DNA of 64,000 bases, from NCBI GenBank assembly GCA_014378525.1, contig JACMNL010000026.1, forward strand, positions 1-64,000, given 5' to 3'. Shown here one piece after another: positions 45,556 through 54,111 of the stretch. Origin of the DNA: Bacteriovorax sp. Its GTDB lineage: Bacteria; Bdellovibrionota; Bacteriovoracia; Bacteriovoracales; Bacteriovoracaceae. The translations under genes were made by a program, and so were the position numbers. The notes under the pieces are model-generated. The model did not search any database. It was not told the DNA's origin and worked only from the letters and a program-made list of their open reading frames with translations. The first letter of the stretch is position 1. Every line of letters begins with the position of its first letter.

Positions 45556-46526
45556 TATTTCTTTCTCCATACGCGATTAGAATCCTTCGCGCGAGGAAGA
45601 CCGATTTCTTCTAGAACGAAGTTATTTGTAAACCATTTCGGTGAAACTTTTACGTGCAGGTTTAAATGCACAGGTCCGCCTGTCATAACTTCAATTTTCT
45701 TTCTTGATCTGATCCCAATTTCTTTAATCATTGATCCACTTGAACCAATAACGATTGCTCTTTGTGAAGGTCTGTTTACTAAAATCGATGCAGAGATATG
45801 TGCTTCTGTCGCATTCGGATCAGTTTTCCCTTTCACTTCTTTATATTCATCGATGATAACTGCCACTTCGTAAGGAACTTCATCTTTTAATAATTCGAAC
45901 GCCTGCTCACGGATGTACTCAGTAACAAAGAATCTTTGGTTCTTGTTTGATACGTCTCCGTTTGGATATAAATGCGGCCCTGGTTGAGCAGCATCACAAA
46001 GTGCACCCGTTAACTGGTGAATGTTCGTCCCTTCTCTCGCAGAAATTAAAAAGAATTTTTCTAAACTTGGAAGCAGCTCTTTTGCTTTTGCGAAAACTTC
46101 AGCAAGAGGAAGTTTATCAGACTCTTCAACTTTATCTGCTTTCGTAAACAGAACCCATGTCGGGCCAAGTTCTTGTTGAAAGTTTTCTTTAAAGTCTGTG
46201 AACTGACCTAAAATATCGCGGGCGATGTCGATCAGGATCAGGTTTAAATCTGCTCCTTCTGTTCCTTCGCGTGCCTGCTCATTTAAGCGTTTGTTAAATT
46301 CCTGGCTCGATTTGTGTAAACCCGGAGTATCAACCATAACAACTTCTGTGTGGTCTACTGTGAATACGCAGTGGAATTTGTTTCTTGTCGTTTGAGGCTT
46401 GTTCGTTACAACTGATAAATCTGTTCCGATCAAACAGTTAATCAATGAACTTTTACCTACGTTCGGTGCCCCTAAAACTGCGACCATGATGGATTTGTTG
46501 TGGGGGTGCTGGTCTTCTAGTAACAT
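45555..46526 (-). CDS. era: GTPase Era
   Basis: [35 protein letters not shown]-terminal KH ([19 protein letters not shown]). Confidence 0.96.
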   Translation of the reverse strand: MLLEDQHPHNKSIMVAVLGAPNVGKSSLINCLIGTDLSVVTNKPQTTRNKFHCVFTVDHTEVVMVDTPGLHKSSQEFNKRLNEQAREGTEGADLNLILIDIARDILGQFTDFKENFQQELGPTWVLFTKADKVEESDKLPLAEVFAKAKELLPSLEKFFLISAREGTNIHQLTGALCDAAQPGPHLYPNGDVSNKNQRFFVTEYIREQAFELLKDEVPYEVAVIIDEYKEVKGKTDPNATEAHISASILVNRPSQRAIVIGSSGSMIKEIGIRSRKKIEVMTGGPVHLNLHVKVSPKWFTNNFVLEEIGLPRAKDSNRVWRKK

Positions 46527-46591
46527 TCTCGTCTCCTTTCTTGTTAGTGGTCACTGGCCTTCGGCACAGCATATTTTTTTAGTACAATTTA

Positions 46592-47452
46592 TCAATACAG
46601 TTTTTCATCAATAATCTTTTTAGCTAACAACTTTTCAATTTTCTTTTTCGAAGGCCCTGTCATCTCAGCAAGCATTTTATCTCCCAGCCAGACTTCTACT
46701 TTATATCCGCCATTATTCGGCAGCTCGACTCCTTTATAAGTCGGAAACGCTCCGTGCGCGGCCATTGTGAGTTCCTGCAGTTTTGATTTTGTATCAAAAA
46801 CTTCCAGCTGATTGATTGAATAGAAATCAACTTTATTTTTTGCTTCGAACAGTTCTACGATCGTCTTAAAAACAATTTCCAGTGTTTCAATGTGATTGTT
46901 TGAATCAAAATAAATTCCAGCAAATAATGCTTCAAACGTATCAGCGAGAATTGAATCTTTTTCCGCACCACCTGTACGCATCTCTCCTTTCCCTAGGAAA
47001 ACAAAATTCCCCAGATCAATTGTGCGTGCAAGCTCAGCGAGTTTTTCTTCGTTGACTAGAGCGCCACGAAGTTTTGAAAGATCACCTTCGTCGTTACTTA
47101 GATATTTATGGAAAAGATTTTTACCAACGATAAAGTTGATTAGTGAATCACCTAAAAATTCCAGTCTCTCGTTCGACTGCAATGTAGTCTCTTTCATTTC
47201 ATAACAAAACGTAGACTGCATTAAAGTTTTAATCAGATTTTTTTTATCTTTGAATGTGTAATTGATTTTTTGGGAAAGCTTTTCAAAAGAAATTTCGTTA
47301 GAAATAATATGATACAGCTCGTTTTGATCGAATTTTTTGAGTGACGCTTCAGTATAAAGTGCGTTCAGCCACGCTGTTGTATCAGAAAAATGGCGAAGGC
47401 CATCTGCCTGAATTGCTTTATTGAAGGTCGTCTCTTGCACTGTGAAGCTCAC
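46592..47452 (-). CDS. rnc: Ribonuclease III
   Basis: NERLEFLGDSLINFIVG signature, AEKDSILADTFEALFAGIYFD, C-terminal dsRBD. Confidence 0.95.
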   Translation of the reverse strand: MSFTVQETTFNKAIQADGLRHFSDTTAWLNALYTEASLKKFDQNELYHIISNEISFEKLSQKINYTFKDKKNLIKTLMQSTFCYEMKETTLQSNERLEFLGDSLINFIVGKNLFHKYLSNDEGDLSKLRGALVNEEKLAELARTIDLGNFVFLGKGEMRTGGAEKDSILADTFEALFAGIYFDSNNHIETLEIVFKTIVELFEAKNKVDFYSINQLEVFDTKSKLQELTMAAHGAFPTYKGVELPNNGGYKVEVWLGDKMLAEMTGPSKKKIEKLLAKKIIDEKLY

Positions 47453-47618
47453 TATTATTCGAATGTTTTTATCTCGGTGCGTTTTTTATCACTTCTAGTA
47501 TGCGTTAACAAGAGACACTTTTTTGGTTGTTAATATTTACCAACTAAGATACTATGCCCCCCTAACACTTTGAAATTAGTCTTCAACACACACACTTTTC
47601 ACGAGAGACGATTTAATT

Positions 47619-48647
47619 ATGAGTACACACACACCCAGCGAACATGCCCATGTCCAAGATCCAGCTATCATGCCCCTTATCACCAGCACTCCCGGCCCTG
47701 AACTTTTCGAGTTACAACAAGAGTTTTATAAGAACCTTCGCACTCAGGGAAAAAGCCAGAACACGCTAAAGAACTACAAAACTGACTTAGATTGCTTCAA
47801 CTTTTACCTGAACACAGAATACGCTTCTGTTAAAGTTTCAAACTTCGATCAATCACTAGTTACAAATTACGGAAAATATCTTGAAAACAAATACTCTTCT
47901 GACAACTCAAGAAGAAGACGTGTTCAAGCTCTAAGAATTTTCTTCGATTTCCTTTTAAACAAATCGTTAGTTGCTTCTAACCCTGTTAGAAAACTTCCAA
48001 CGTCACCAAAATTTCTTGATATCCCGAGACCAACGCCGTTTATCGACGTTAAAACTCTTTGGACATATTTAGTTGAAGAGTCTCACTCTCAGGATAAAAT
48101 TCAGGAACTTCTTTCTAAAAGAAACCAGATCCTTTTCCTTCTGATCTTCGGAGCTGGATTAAAAGTTTCTGATCTTTCAGAACTAAAAACTTCAGACATC
48201 ACAATCATCGGTGAAGAAGCACGCGTTCTTATCCACCACCCGAAAAGAGATGCCTATACAGTTACACTTCCAGCTATCTTTAGAAAAGTTTACGCTGAAT
48301 ACTTAATCGTTCTTGAAGAAATGAAAAACAAATCTCAAATCTCATTCGATAAACTTTTATTCTACGCTAACCCATACAGAATTATTTCTGGTGGATTAAG
48401 CCCACGTGGTGTTGAAATTATTTTCGAAGACTACAGAAATAAACTTATGATTACGCTTACGCCGAAGTCTCTTCGTCAGGCATGTATCTTCAAGTGGATT
48501 CAACAGGAAAAAAGCACGACTCTTATTAAAGAATGGCTTGGTTTAGCTCCGTCATACGACTTGAAGTTATACCTTGAGCACGCTCCGAATTTCTTATACA
48601 ACGAAGATATTCTGGAAGAAATCTACACTAATTACAGAAAACACTAA
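47619..48647 (+). CDS. Tyrosine recombinase-fold protein with degenerate catalytic residues
   Basis: N-terminal SAM-like core-binding domain (YKNLRTQGKSQNTLKNYKTDLDCFNFYL); C-terminal domain LLIFGAGLKVSDLSELKTSDI, LTPKSLRQACIFKWI, WLGLAPSYDLKLYLEH. Confidence 0.85.
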   Translation: MSTHTPSEHAHVQDPAIMPLITSTPGPELFELQQEFYKNLRTQGKSQNTLKNYKTDLDCFNFYLNTEYASVKVSNFDQSLVTNYGKYLENKYSSDNSRRRRVQALRIFFDFLLNKSLVASNPVRKLPTSPKFLDIPRPTPFIDVKTLWTYLVEESHSQDKIQELLSKRNQILFLLIFGAGLKVSDLSELKTSDITIIGEEARVLIHHPKRDAYTVTLPAIFRKVYAEYLIVLEEMKNKSQISFDKLLFYANPYRIISGGLSPRGVEIIFEDYRNKLMITLTPKSLRQACIFKWIQQEKSTTLIKEWLGLAPSYDLKLYLEHAPNFLYNEDILEEIYTNYRKH

Positions 48648-48651
48648 AAAA

Positions 48652-48682
48652 AAGGGCTTCATTACGAAGCCCTTTTTTTTTG
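48652..48682 (+). terminator. Rho-independent terminator
   Basis: GGGCTTC-ATTAC-GAAGCCC followed by a run of T. Confidence 0.88.
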
Positions 48683-48801
48683 AAGTATTAGACAATTCAC
48701 TTATCTCTTAATTTTAAATTTAAATACAGAACATTAATTTATTATACAATTAAGAGGAACTAATAAAATAATTTAAAACTAATTATTCAGGGTATAGTCA
48801 T

Positions 48802-49524
48802 TTGCTTAAAATTTTTCTCTTCCTTTTTATTCTTTTTACCAATAACACGCTAATAGCTTGTGTGCTAATTATTGATACTATTGATATTTTTCCTTTTGGT
48901 TATATTGGAGTCGATGGACAGACCACTGGAATGGTTTATGAATTTGGCAACATTATAGCTAAAAAAGAAGGATTCACTTCTAAAAACCAACTACGCCCAT
49001 ACCCTCGAACGATTCTTGACTTAAAAAATGGTACTGCCGATTTTGTCATAAGGTATCCTAATTCTGAACTCATACAAAATGCCATACCGGTTGCAACGAT
49101 CATCGGTTTTCATTCAATAGTCGTTGGTAAAGCAGGCACTAAATTTAATTCAATCACCGATCTCAATGGGAAAACAATTGGAATAATCAGAGGAGGAGTT
49201 TTTAGCGATAAAGTATTTTAAGATCAGGCCATTCTTAAATATGAGGCTAAAGACTATGAGCAACTTTATAATATGCTTATGTCAAATAAGCTTGATGCTG
49301 TTATAGGATCTACAATAGGATTGAGTTCAAATGCCAAAAAAATGAATATTTCTAAAACTCAACTTGGAACTCCGCTTGTATTTGAAAAAATATATTTTAC
49401 ACTCTTTTTATCCAAAAAATGTGCTGACCCTCAAACAATTTTTGCCCTTAAGAAAGCTATAAAAAATTTAATTTCCGGTGGGGAATTTTCAAAAATAGTA
49501 AAAAAATATGATTTAAATCACTAG
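48802..49524 (+). pseudogene. Periplasmic solute-binding protein (SBP_bac_3-like) interrupted by an in-frame TAA
   Basis: ORFs 48802..49221 and 49273..49524 share a frame; TAA at 49219-49221 interrupts TDLNGKTIGIIRGGVFSDKVF*DQAILKYEAKDYEQLYNMLMSNKLDAVIGS. Weak TTG start. Confidence 0.78.
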
Positions 49525-49538
49525 ATAGTAATAGACTA

Positions 49539-50381
49539 TTAGTCATCTATTACTTTTTCACCACTGGCCCTGCGTGGCCTCACTTCTTCTGGTTTATCAT
49601 AAACCGGATACCCCAAATCATGATCTAGATGCCAGCGATCAAACATCAAATCCTGTTTTTCAATACGGTAAAAATCTAATTCCTTATCAATATTATCTAA
49701 ACGAAAAGCAAGTTCTCGTTGCAACTTAATCTGATCATTCTTACGTGATAGAAGTTCATCAAGCGCTTTAATTTTTTCTTTTTCCATCTCAGCAATACGA
49801 CGGTCATAATCCGCGGCCACCTGAATTTTTCTTTCTTCAAAATTCCAGACATCACCATTGATTCCGTTTAACTGCCCCATGAAATCTTTTTTCTTATTGA
49901 TTAAACTCGCGCGGTAAACAGAAGCTTCACGCACACGCTGCCCGAGTTTTTCTGAGCGCATGACAAGTGCAGTTCCACGTCTGAAATATTCTTCTTTAGG
50001 AAAACACGGCTGCAGATCTTTGGTGTACATGACAAAATAATCGGGCTCGATACTTCTGACGAATCCCTGGCAGTAATCACCGTCTTTGCTCGCCTGTATT
50101 CTGAATTCAACCAAATCGCCTGCACGGAAAAACTTAACGTTTTTATTTTCGCTGGCAATTTTAACAATGGAAGTGGTCGCGTCTCTGTCTGTTACGCGGC
50201 CGGAAAATGAATCGTAATCAAATTTTGTATCGTAAAAAGAATCGGCATCAATCACTAAGGTTTCACGTTTAACACTGTTGGTAAGATTGCTCTTCACAGT
50301 CCGGTTGCCCATCGCTCTCGACTCCACTGCTTGCGTGGAATTCATAAGAACCAGAAGTAATCCTAATAACAGTTTATTCAT
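49539..50381 (-). CDS. Secreted hypothetical protein with C-terminal coiled coil
   Basis: Signal peptide MNKLLLGLLLVLMNSTQA; start moved to 50381, since the track start 50507 overlaps the divergent transaldolase gene. Confidence 0.68.
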   Translation of the reverse strand: MNKLLLGLLLVLMNSTQAVESRAMGNRTVKSNLTNSVKRETLVIDADSFYDTKFDYDSFSGRVTDRDATTSIVKIASENKNVKFFRAGDLVEFRIQASKDGDYCQGFVRSIEPDYFVMYTKDLQPCFPKEEYFRRGTALVMRSEKLGQRVREASVYRASLINKKKDFMGQLNGINGDVWNFEERKIQVAADYDRRIAEMEKEKIKALDELLSRKNDQIKLQRELAFRLDNIDKELDFYRIEKQDLMFDRWHLDHDLGYPVYDKPEEVRPRRASGEKVIDD

Positions 50382-50487
50382 ACCCTTATTATAGCTCACT
50401 TTTTTTTCTGTCCCAGTGGGAAAAACTTGATGAACTTCAATGTCGGCAGTACTCTTTTCCTGAACAATTATTATCAAGGAACCATAT

Positions 50488-51135
50488 ATGGAATTTTTTC
50501 TAGACACTGGAATTATCGCTGAAATTAAAGAAGCTGTTCAGTTGGGTATTATCGATGGCGTGACAACTAACCCATCTCTCATTGCTAAAACCGGAAGAAG
50601 ACAAGAAGACGTCATTAAAGAAATTTCTGAAATCATCGACGGACCTATTTCAGCTGAAGTTATAGCAACCGACTTGGATGGTATGATAAAGGAAGGAACT
50701 GAGCTTTCTAAAATCCACAAGAACGTTGTGATCAAGCTTCCTCTTACTGAGGCCGGAATCGCGGCCTGCAAGCATTTTTCCGGTAAAGGTATCAAGACCA
50801 ATGTGACACTTTGTTTTTCAATGAACCAGGCGCATTTAGCTGCTAAAGCAGGAGCTACCTATATCTCTCCATTCATCGGACGCCTCGATGACATCGGACA
50901 AAATGGAAATGACCTGATTTCTGAAATCCGTCAGATGTACGACAACTACGGATTCAAAACAAAAATCCTTGCTGCCTCTATCCGCCACTCTGCTCACGTG
51001 AGAGAAGTTGCTTTGATCGGCGCTGATGTCGGAACAATGCCACTTTCAGTTATCAAAGCTTTATACAAACACCCGTTAACAACTAACGGCCTTGAAGCTT
51101 TCCTTGCTGACCATAAAAAAGCTAACACTAAGTAA
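50488..51135 (+). CDS. tal: Transaldolase (small TalC/Fsa type)
   Basis: [68 protein letters not shown]. Confidence 0.95.
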   Translation: MEFFLDTGIIAEIKEAVQLGIIDGVTTNPSLIAKTGRRQEDVIKEISEIIDGPISAEVIATDLDGMIKEGTELSKIHKNVVIKLPLTEAGIAACKHFSGKGIKTNVTLCFSMNQAHLAAKAGATYISPFIGRLDDIGQNGNDLISEIRQMYDNYGFKTKILAASIRHSAHVREVALIGADVGTMPLSVIKALYKHPLTTNGLEAFLADHKKANTK

Positions 51136-51143
51136 TTCCTAAC

Positions 51144-51182
51144 GAGGGTAAAAGTTCTACTTTTACCCTCATAATTTTTTTT
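51144..51182 (+). terminator. Rho-independent terminator after tal
   Basis: GAGGGTAAAAGT-TCT-ACTTTTACCCTC then ATAATTTTTTTTC. Confidence 0.88.
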
Positions 51183-51202
51183 CACTTCCCGATAAAAGGG
51201 TA

Positions 51203-52075
51203 ATGAAATGCCTGCAAGCAAAACTCATATTCATCATTTTTTTCACGCTCGTTCTTTCGAGCTGTAAACAATCATCAACGACAACAACTCAGGCCATCGG
51301 AAATCCTACAAGCTCATGTCTCATTGGTAAATGGGATGATTCATATCTTCCACTCGCTGTAAAAATGTCGACGGAGTTTAGTACTGACTACACCGGTGCA
51401 GATCTGGTTGCCGGATTAAACCCACTCGAGCAGATGGCAAAAGTATGGAACACGGCCAGCACGCGATCACTTATCACTGTTCCCTTTCCTGCGGCAGCGA
51501 CAACAGGTTACTCAACTACATCAGCATTCAGAGACAGTGAAATTGGAATTTATAAATCGCATACATGGTTTAGTGGAGTGAGCTCAAGTGCTCTGGCCAT
51601 CACTCAGTTTTATGGTGTGATTACAAGCAGTGCAGGTCTAGGCCAGTACATCAATCTTACTCATGCAGATATCATCGTAAACTATCGCGATTACGGCTCA
51701 CGTTTCACTATGACCAATAATCCATTAGTCGAATTTGACCTTCCGACAGTGGTTCTTCATGAAATGGGTCACCTCCTTGGTCTTTGTCATGAAACAAAAC
51801 GCTCATCAATCATGGCCCCCTATTATTTAACCGTTCAGAGAAGCCTTCAGCCTTACGATGCGGATCTTATTCACGATATCTATGTGGATAATGCCATCAG
51901 CGCTTTCTCTGTTAAAAACGTCAATCAGAACGCTCTGTCGGAAGCTCCTGGAACGGAAGTGAAAGGGATTATCGAAGTTCGTGCTGACGGGAAATGTGTT
52001 CACTACATCAATGGTAGAAAAACATACGAACACAAAGTTGATGTGAGTGCCTTTAAACGTAAAACAAAAATTTAA
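51203..52075 (+). CDS. Lipoprotein metzincin-type metalloprotease
   Basis: Lipobox LVLSSCKQ; VVLHEMGHLLGLCHETKRSSIMAP = HExxHxxGxxH plus Met-turn. Confidence 0.85.
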   Translation: MKCLQAKLIFIIFFTLVLSSCKQSSTTTTQAIGNPTSSCLIGKWDDSYLPLAVKMSTEFSTDYTGADLVAGLNPLEQMAKVWNTASTRSLITVPFPAAATTGYSTTSAFRDSEIGIYKSHTWFSGVSSSALAITQFYGVITSSAGLGQYINLTHADIIVNYRDYGSRFTMTNNPLVEFDLPTVVLHEMGHLLGLCHETKRSSIMAPYYLTVQRSLQPYDADLIHDIYVDNAISAFSVKNVNQNALSEAPGTEVKGIIEVRADGKCVHYINGRKTYEHKVDVSAFKRKTKI

Positions 52076-52087
52076 ATTTTGAATAAA

Positions 52088-52115
52088 AAAAAGGCCCCGT
52101 AAGGGGCCTTTTTTA
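52088..52115 (+). terminator. Rho-independent terminator
   Basis: AAGGCCCC-GTAA-GGGGCCTT plus T run. Confidence 0.85.
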
Positions 52116-52185
52116 TTGAAGTGTATAATCGCGGAATAATCGAACTCTAATACGCCATTTATCTTTTACTGTTTTCAGGCGCGGT

Positions 52186-52211
52186 AAAAAATCTCCACTG
52201 GAGATTTTTTT
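52186..52211 (-). terminator. Terminator downstream of rplT
   Basis: Minus strand AAAAATCTCCAGTGGAGATTTTTT next to the rplT stop. Confidence 0.75.
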
Positions 52212-52214
52212 CGA

Positions 52215-52562
52215 TTATTTTTTTAATGAGTTCTTAATTGCTGTAAATCCTGCGAAGTCAGTTGCTGCGATTTCTGCAAGCATCTTTCTGTTCAGAGTTA
52301 CACCATTAGCTTTCATAGATCCCATGAACTTTGAGTATGAAGTTTCTAGTGTACGAGCTGCAGCTGCAATTCTGACTACCCATAGTTTTCTCATATCTCT
52401 CTTAAGTAAACGTCTTCCAACGTAAGCATAGTGAAGAGCGCGTTTAACAGTCTCTGCAGTGTGCTTATATTTTGTACGACGGTCAAAGCTGAAACCTTTC
52501 GCCATTTTCAAAACTTTGTTTCTTCTTCTTCTAGCTTTAAATCCTCTTCTTACGCGTGCCAT
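52215..52562 (-). CDS. rplT: 50S ribosomal protein L20
   Basis: MARVRRGFKARRRRNKVLKMAKGF; L20 family throughout. Confidence 0.97.
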   Translation of the reverse strand: MARVRRGFKARRRRNKVLKMAKGFSFDRRTKYKHTAETVKRALHYAYVGRRLLKRDMRKLWVVRIAAAARTLETSYSKFMGSMKANGVTLNRKMLAEIAATDFAGFTAIKNSLKK

Positions 52563-52656
52563 TTTCCTACTCCTTAACGATGCCTGGGGGTTTTATTACA
52601 CTTAAGCCCAAACCTCTGTCCGATTTATTTTTGAACCAATACTACTTTTCTAGAAA

Positions 52657-52857
52657 CTAGAAAGCGTACGGTAACATTCTTCTTACTTTTTCGTGCTCAG
52701 ATTGGTGAACTAGTGCTGGTCCGCCTGCTCTGTTTTTCACCTTAGTGCTTTTGTGTTCAAGTTTGTGACGTAGTCCACACTTGTTTCTTTTCACTTTACC
52801 TGTTCCAGTCACGCTATATCTCTTAGCTGCTGATTTTCTTGTTTTCATTTTTGGCAT
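52657..52857 (-). CDS. rpmI: 50S ribosomal protein L35
   Basis: MPKMKTRKSAAKRYSVTGTGKVKRNK. Confidence 0.96.
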   Translation of the reverse strand: MPKMKTRKSAAKRYSVTGTGKVKRNKCGLRHKLEHKSTKVKNRAGGPALVHQSEHEKVRRMLPYAF

Positions 52858-52970
52858 GGAATACTCCCAAAATCGCTATTTCTAACGGGTCTATATTAAA
52901 ATTTAATGCAATTAATGCGTTTTAAAGGAGGTATAAATATCAATAAATTCATACCTTGTAAAAGACTTTA

Positions 52971-53615
52971 TTAAGCCTTTTTCGCTTTTTCTGCAGGAGC
53001 TGCTGGTTTTTCTTCTTCTTTTTCCGCTTTTTTCACCGGCGGTTTTTTAGTTGAAGCTAAAATGGCGATAATTCTATTACCCATCATCTTAGGCTCTGCT
53101 TCTACGATGGCACCCATCTCAGTAATCTGGGCCATAATTGATTTAAACTTTTCCATCCCTGCATCGCGGTACGACATTTCACGTCCACGGAACTGCATAA
53201 CGATTTTAATTTTATCGCCTTGTTCAATGAATTTCTGGCAGTGGTTAAGTTTTGTATTTAAATCCCCAATATCGATATTGGGTTTTAACTGGATTTCTTT
53301 AAGCTGGATGACGACTTGTTTTTTCTTCGCTTCCTGAGCTTTTTTCTGAAGCTCGTACTTGTATTTTCCGAAGTCGATTAGTTTTACAACAGGAGGTTGA
53401 GCTGTAGGAGACACTTCAACTAAATCGAGTCCCGCTTCATCTGAAATTCTTCTTGCTTCACTCATAGAAACGACACCATATGCATGGCCATCATCACCAA
53501 GTAAACGACACTCAGGAATTCTGATTTGTTCGTTAACTCTAGGTCCGCTGTTTTTGTTTGAATTGAAAGAAGGTCTCTGGAAGGCGCCTGGATTCGGGTT
53601 CTGATTGTCTTTAAT
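52971..53615 (-). CDS. infC: Translation initiation factor IF-3, probable ATT start
   Basis: Track ORF (from 53465) lacks the N-domain start. In-frame upstream: GAGGT-AAATT-ATT AAA GAC AAT CAG AAC..., encoding (M)KDNQNPNPGAFQRPSFNSNKNSGPRVNEQIRIPECRLLGDDGHAYGVVSMSEARRISDEAGLDLVEVSP. Confidence 0.92.
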   Translation of the reverse strand: MKDNQNPNPGAFQRPSFNSNKNSGPRVNEQIRIPECRLLGDDGHAYGVVSMSEARRISDEAGLDLVEVSPTAQPPVVKLIDFGKYKYELQKKAQEAKKKQVVIQLKEIQLKPNIDIGDLNTKLNHCQKFIEQGDKIKIVMQFRGREMSYRDAGMEKFKSIMAQITEMGAIVEAEPKMMGNRIIAILASTKKPPVKKAEKEEEKPAAPAEKAKKA

Positions 53616-53693
53616 AATTTACCTCTTGAATGAGACTTTTTAGTTAGTTAAAAAGTCCTCTAATACTAGTAGTCACGCTTGAATATAATCTTT

Positions 53694-54110
53694 TTAAATA
53701 AAAAAATGAAGCGATAAATTTAATCCGTCGAAAACAATATGGTAGGTGTCAGAAATCGGGCCTGGAATTCCCTTCATTATGGCCGTTGCCAGCTTTTTCA
53801 GTGTCAAAAAGTCTACACTGAAGCTGTTTTCAGGATGGTCAAAAACAAGAACGTCTTGAGGTTCGATGTCTCTCGAATCAAAACCGGCCTTTGGAACGCC
53901 TACGACTTCCAGCAGAACATGAGCTGTTCCAGATGTTGAATTGATCTCTATAATACCTTTGTGACCAACCAGCTGAAACGCTGACGATGTAAGGATCTGC
54001 TCTTTTAGATCTTCATAGACATCTGTCCAGTCATTGAGATTCTGGAGAGAGGCACTTCTAATGAAGCGCCTTCTTAACCAGGAAATTTTTTTGAGTTTGA
54101 AATCTGCCAT
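53694..54110 (-). CDS. Conserved-looking hypothetical protein downstream of plsB
   Basis: Intact 138-aa ORF immediately after plsB; no recognised domain. Confidence 0.6.
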   Translation of the reverse strand: MADFKLKKISWLRRRFIRSASLQNLNDWTDVYEDLKEQILTSSAFQLVGHKGIIEINSTSGTAHVLLEVVGVPKAGFDSRDIEPQDVLVFDHPENSFSVDFLTLKKLATAIMKGIPGPISDTYHIVFDGLNLSLHFFI

Positions 54111-54111
54111 C

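Noticed and set aside
47619-48647. Integrase marking a genomic island or phage
   Set aside because: No att-like repeats, tRNA target, phage or mobility genes nearby, flanked by housekeeping genes, and catalytic residues are lost.
50382-50507. N-terminal extension of the 49539 ORF
   Set aside because: Would overlap the transaldolase start; a signal peptide begins cleanly at 50381.
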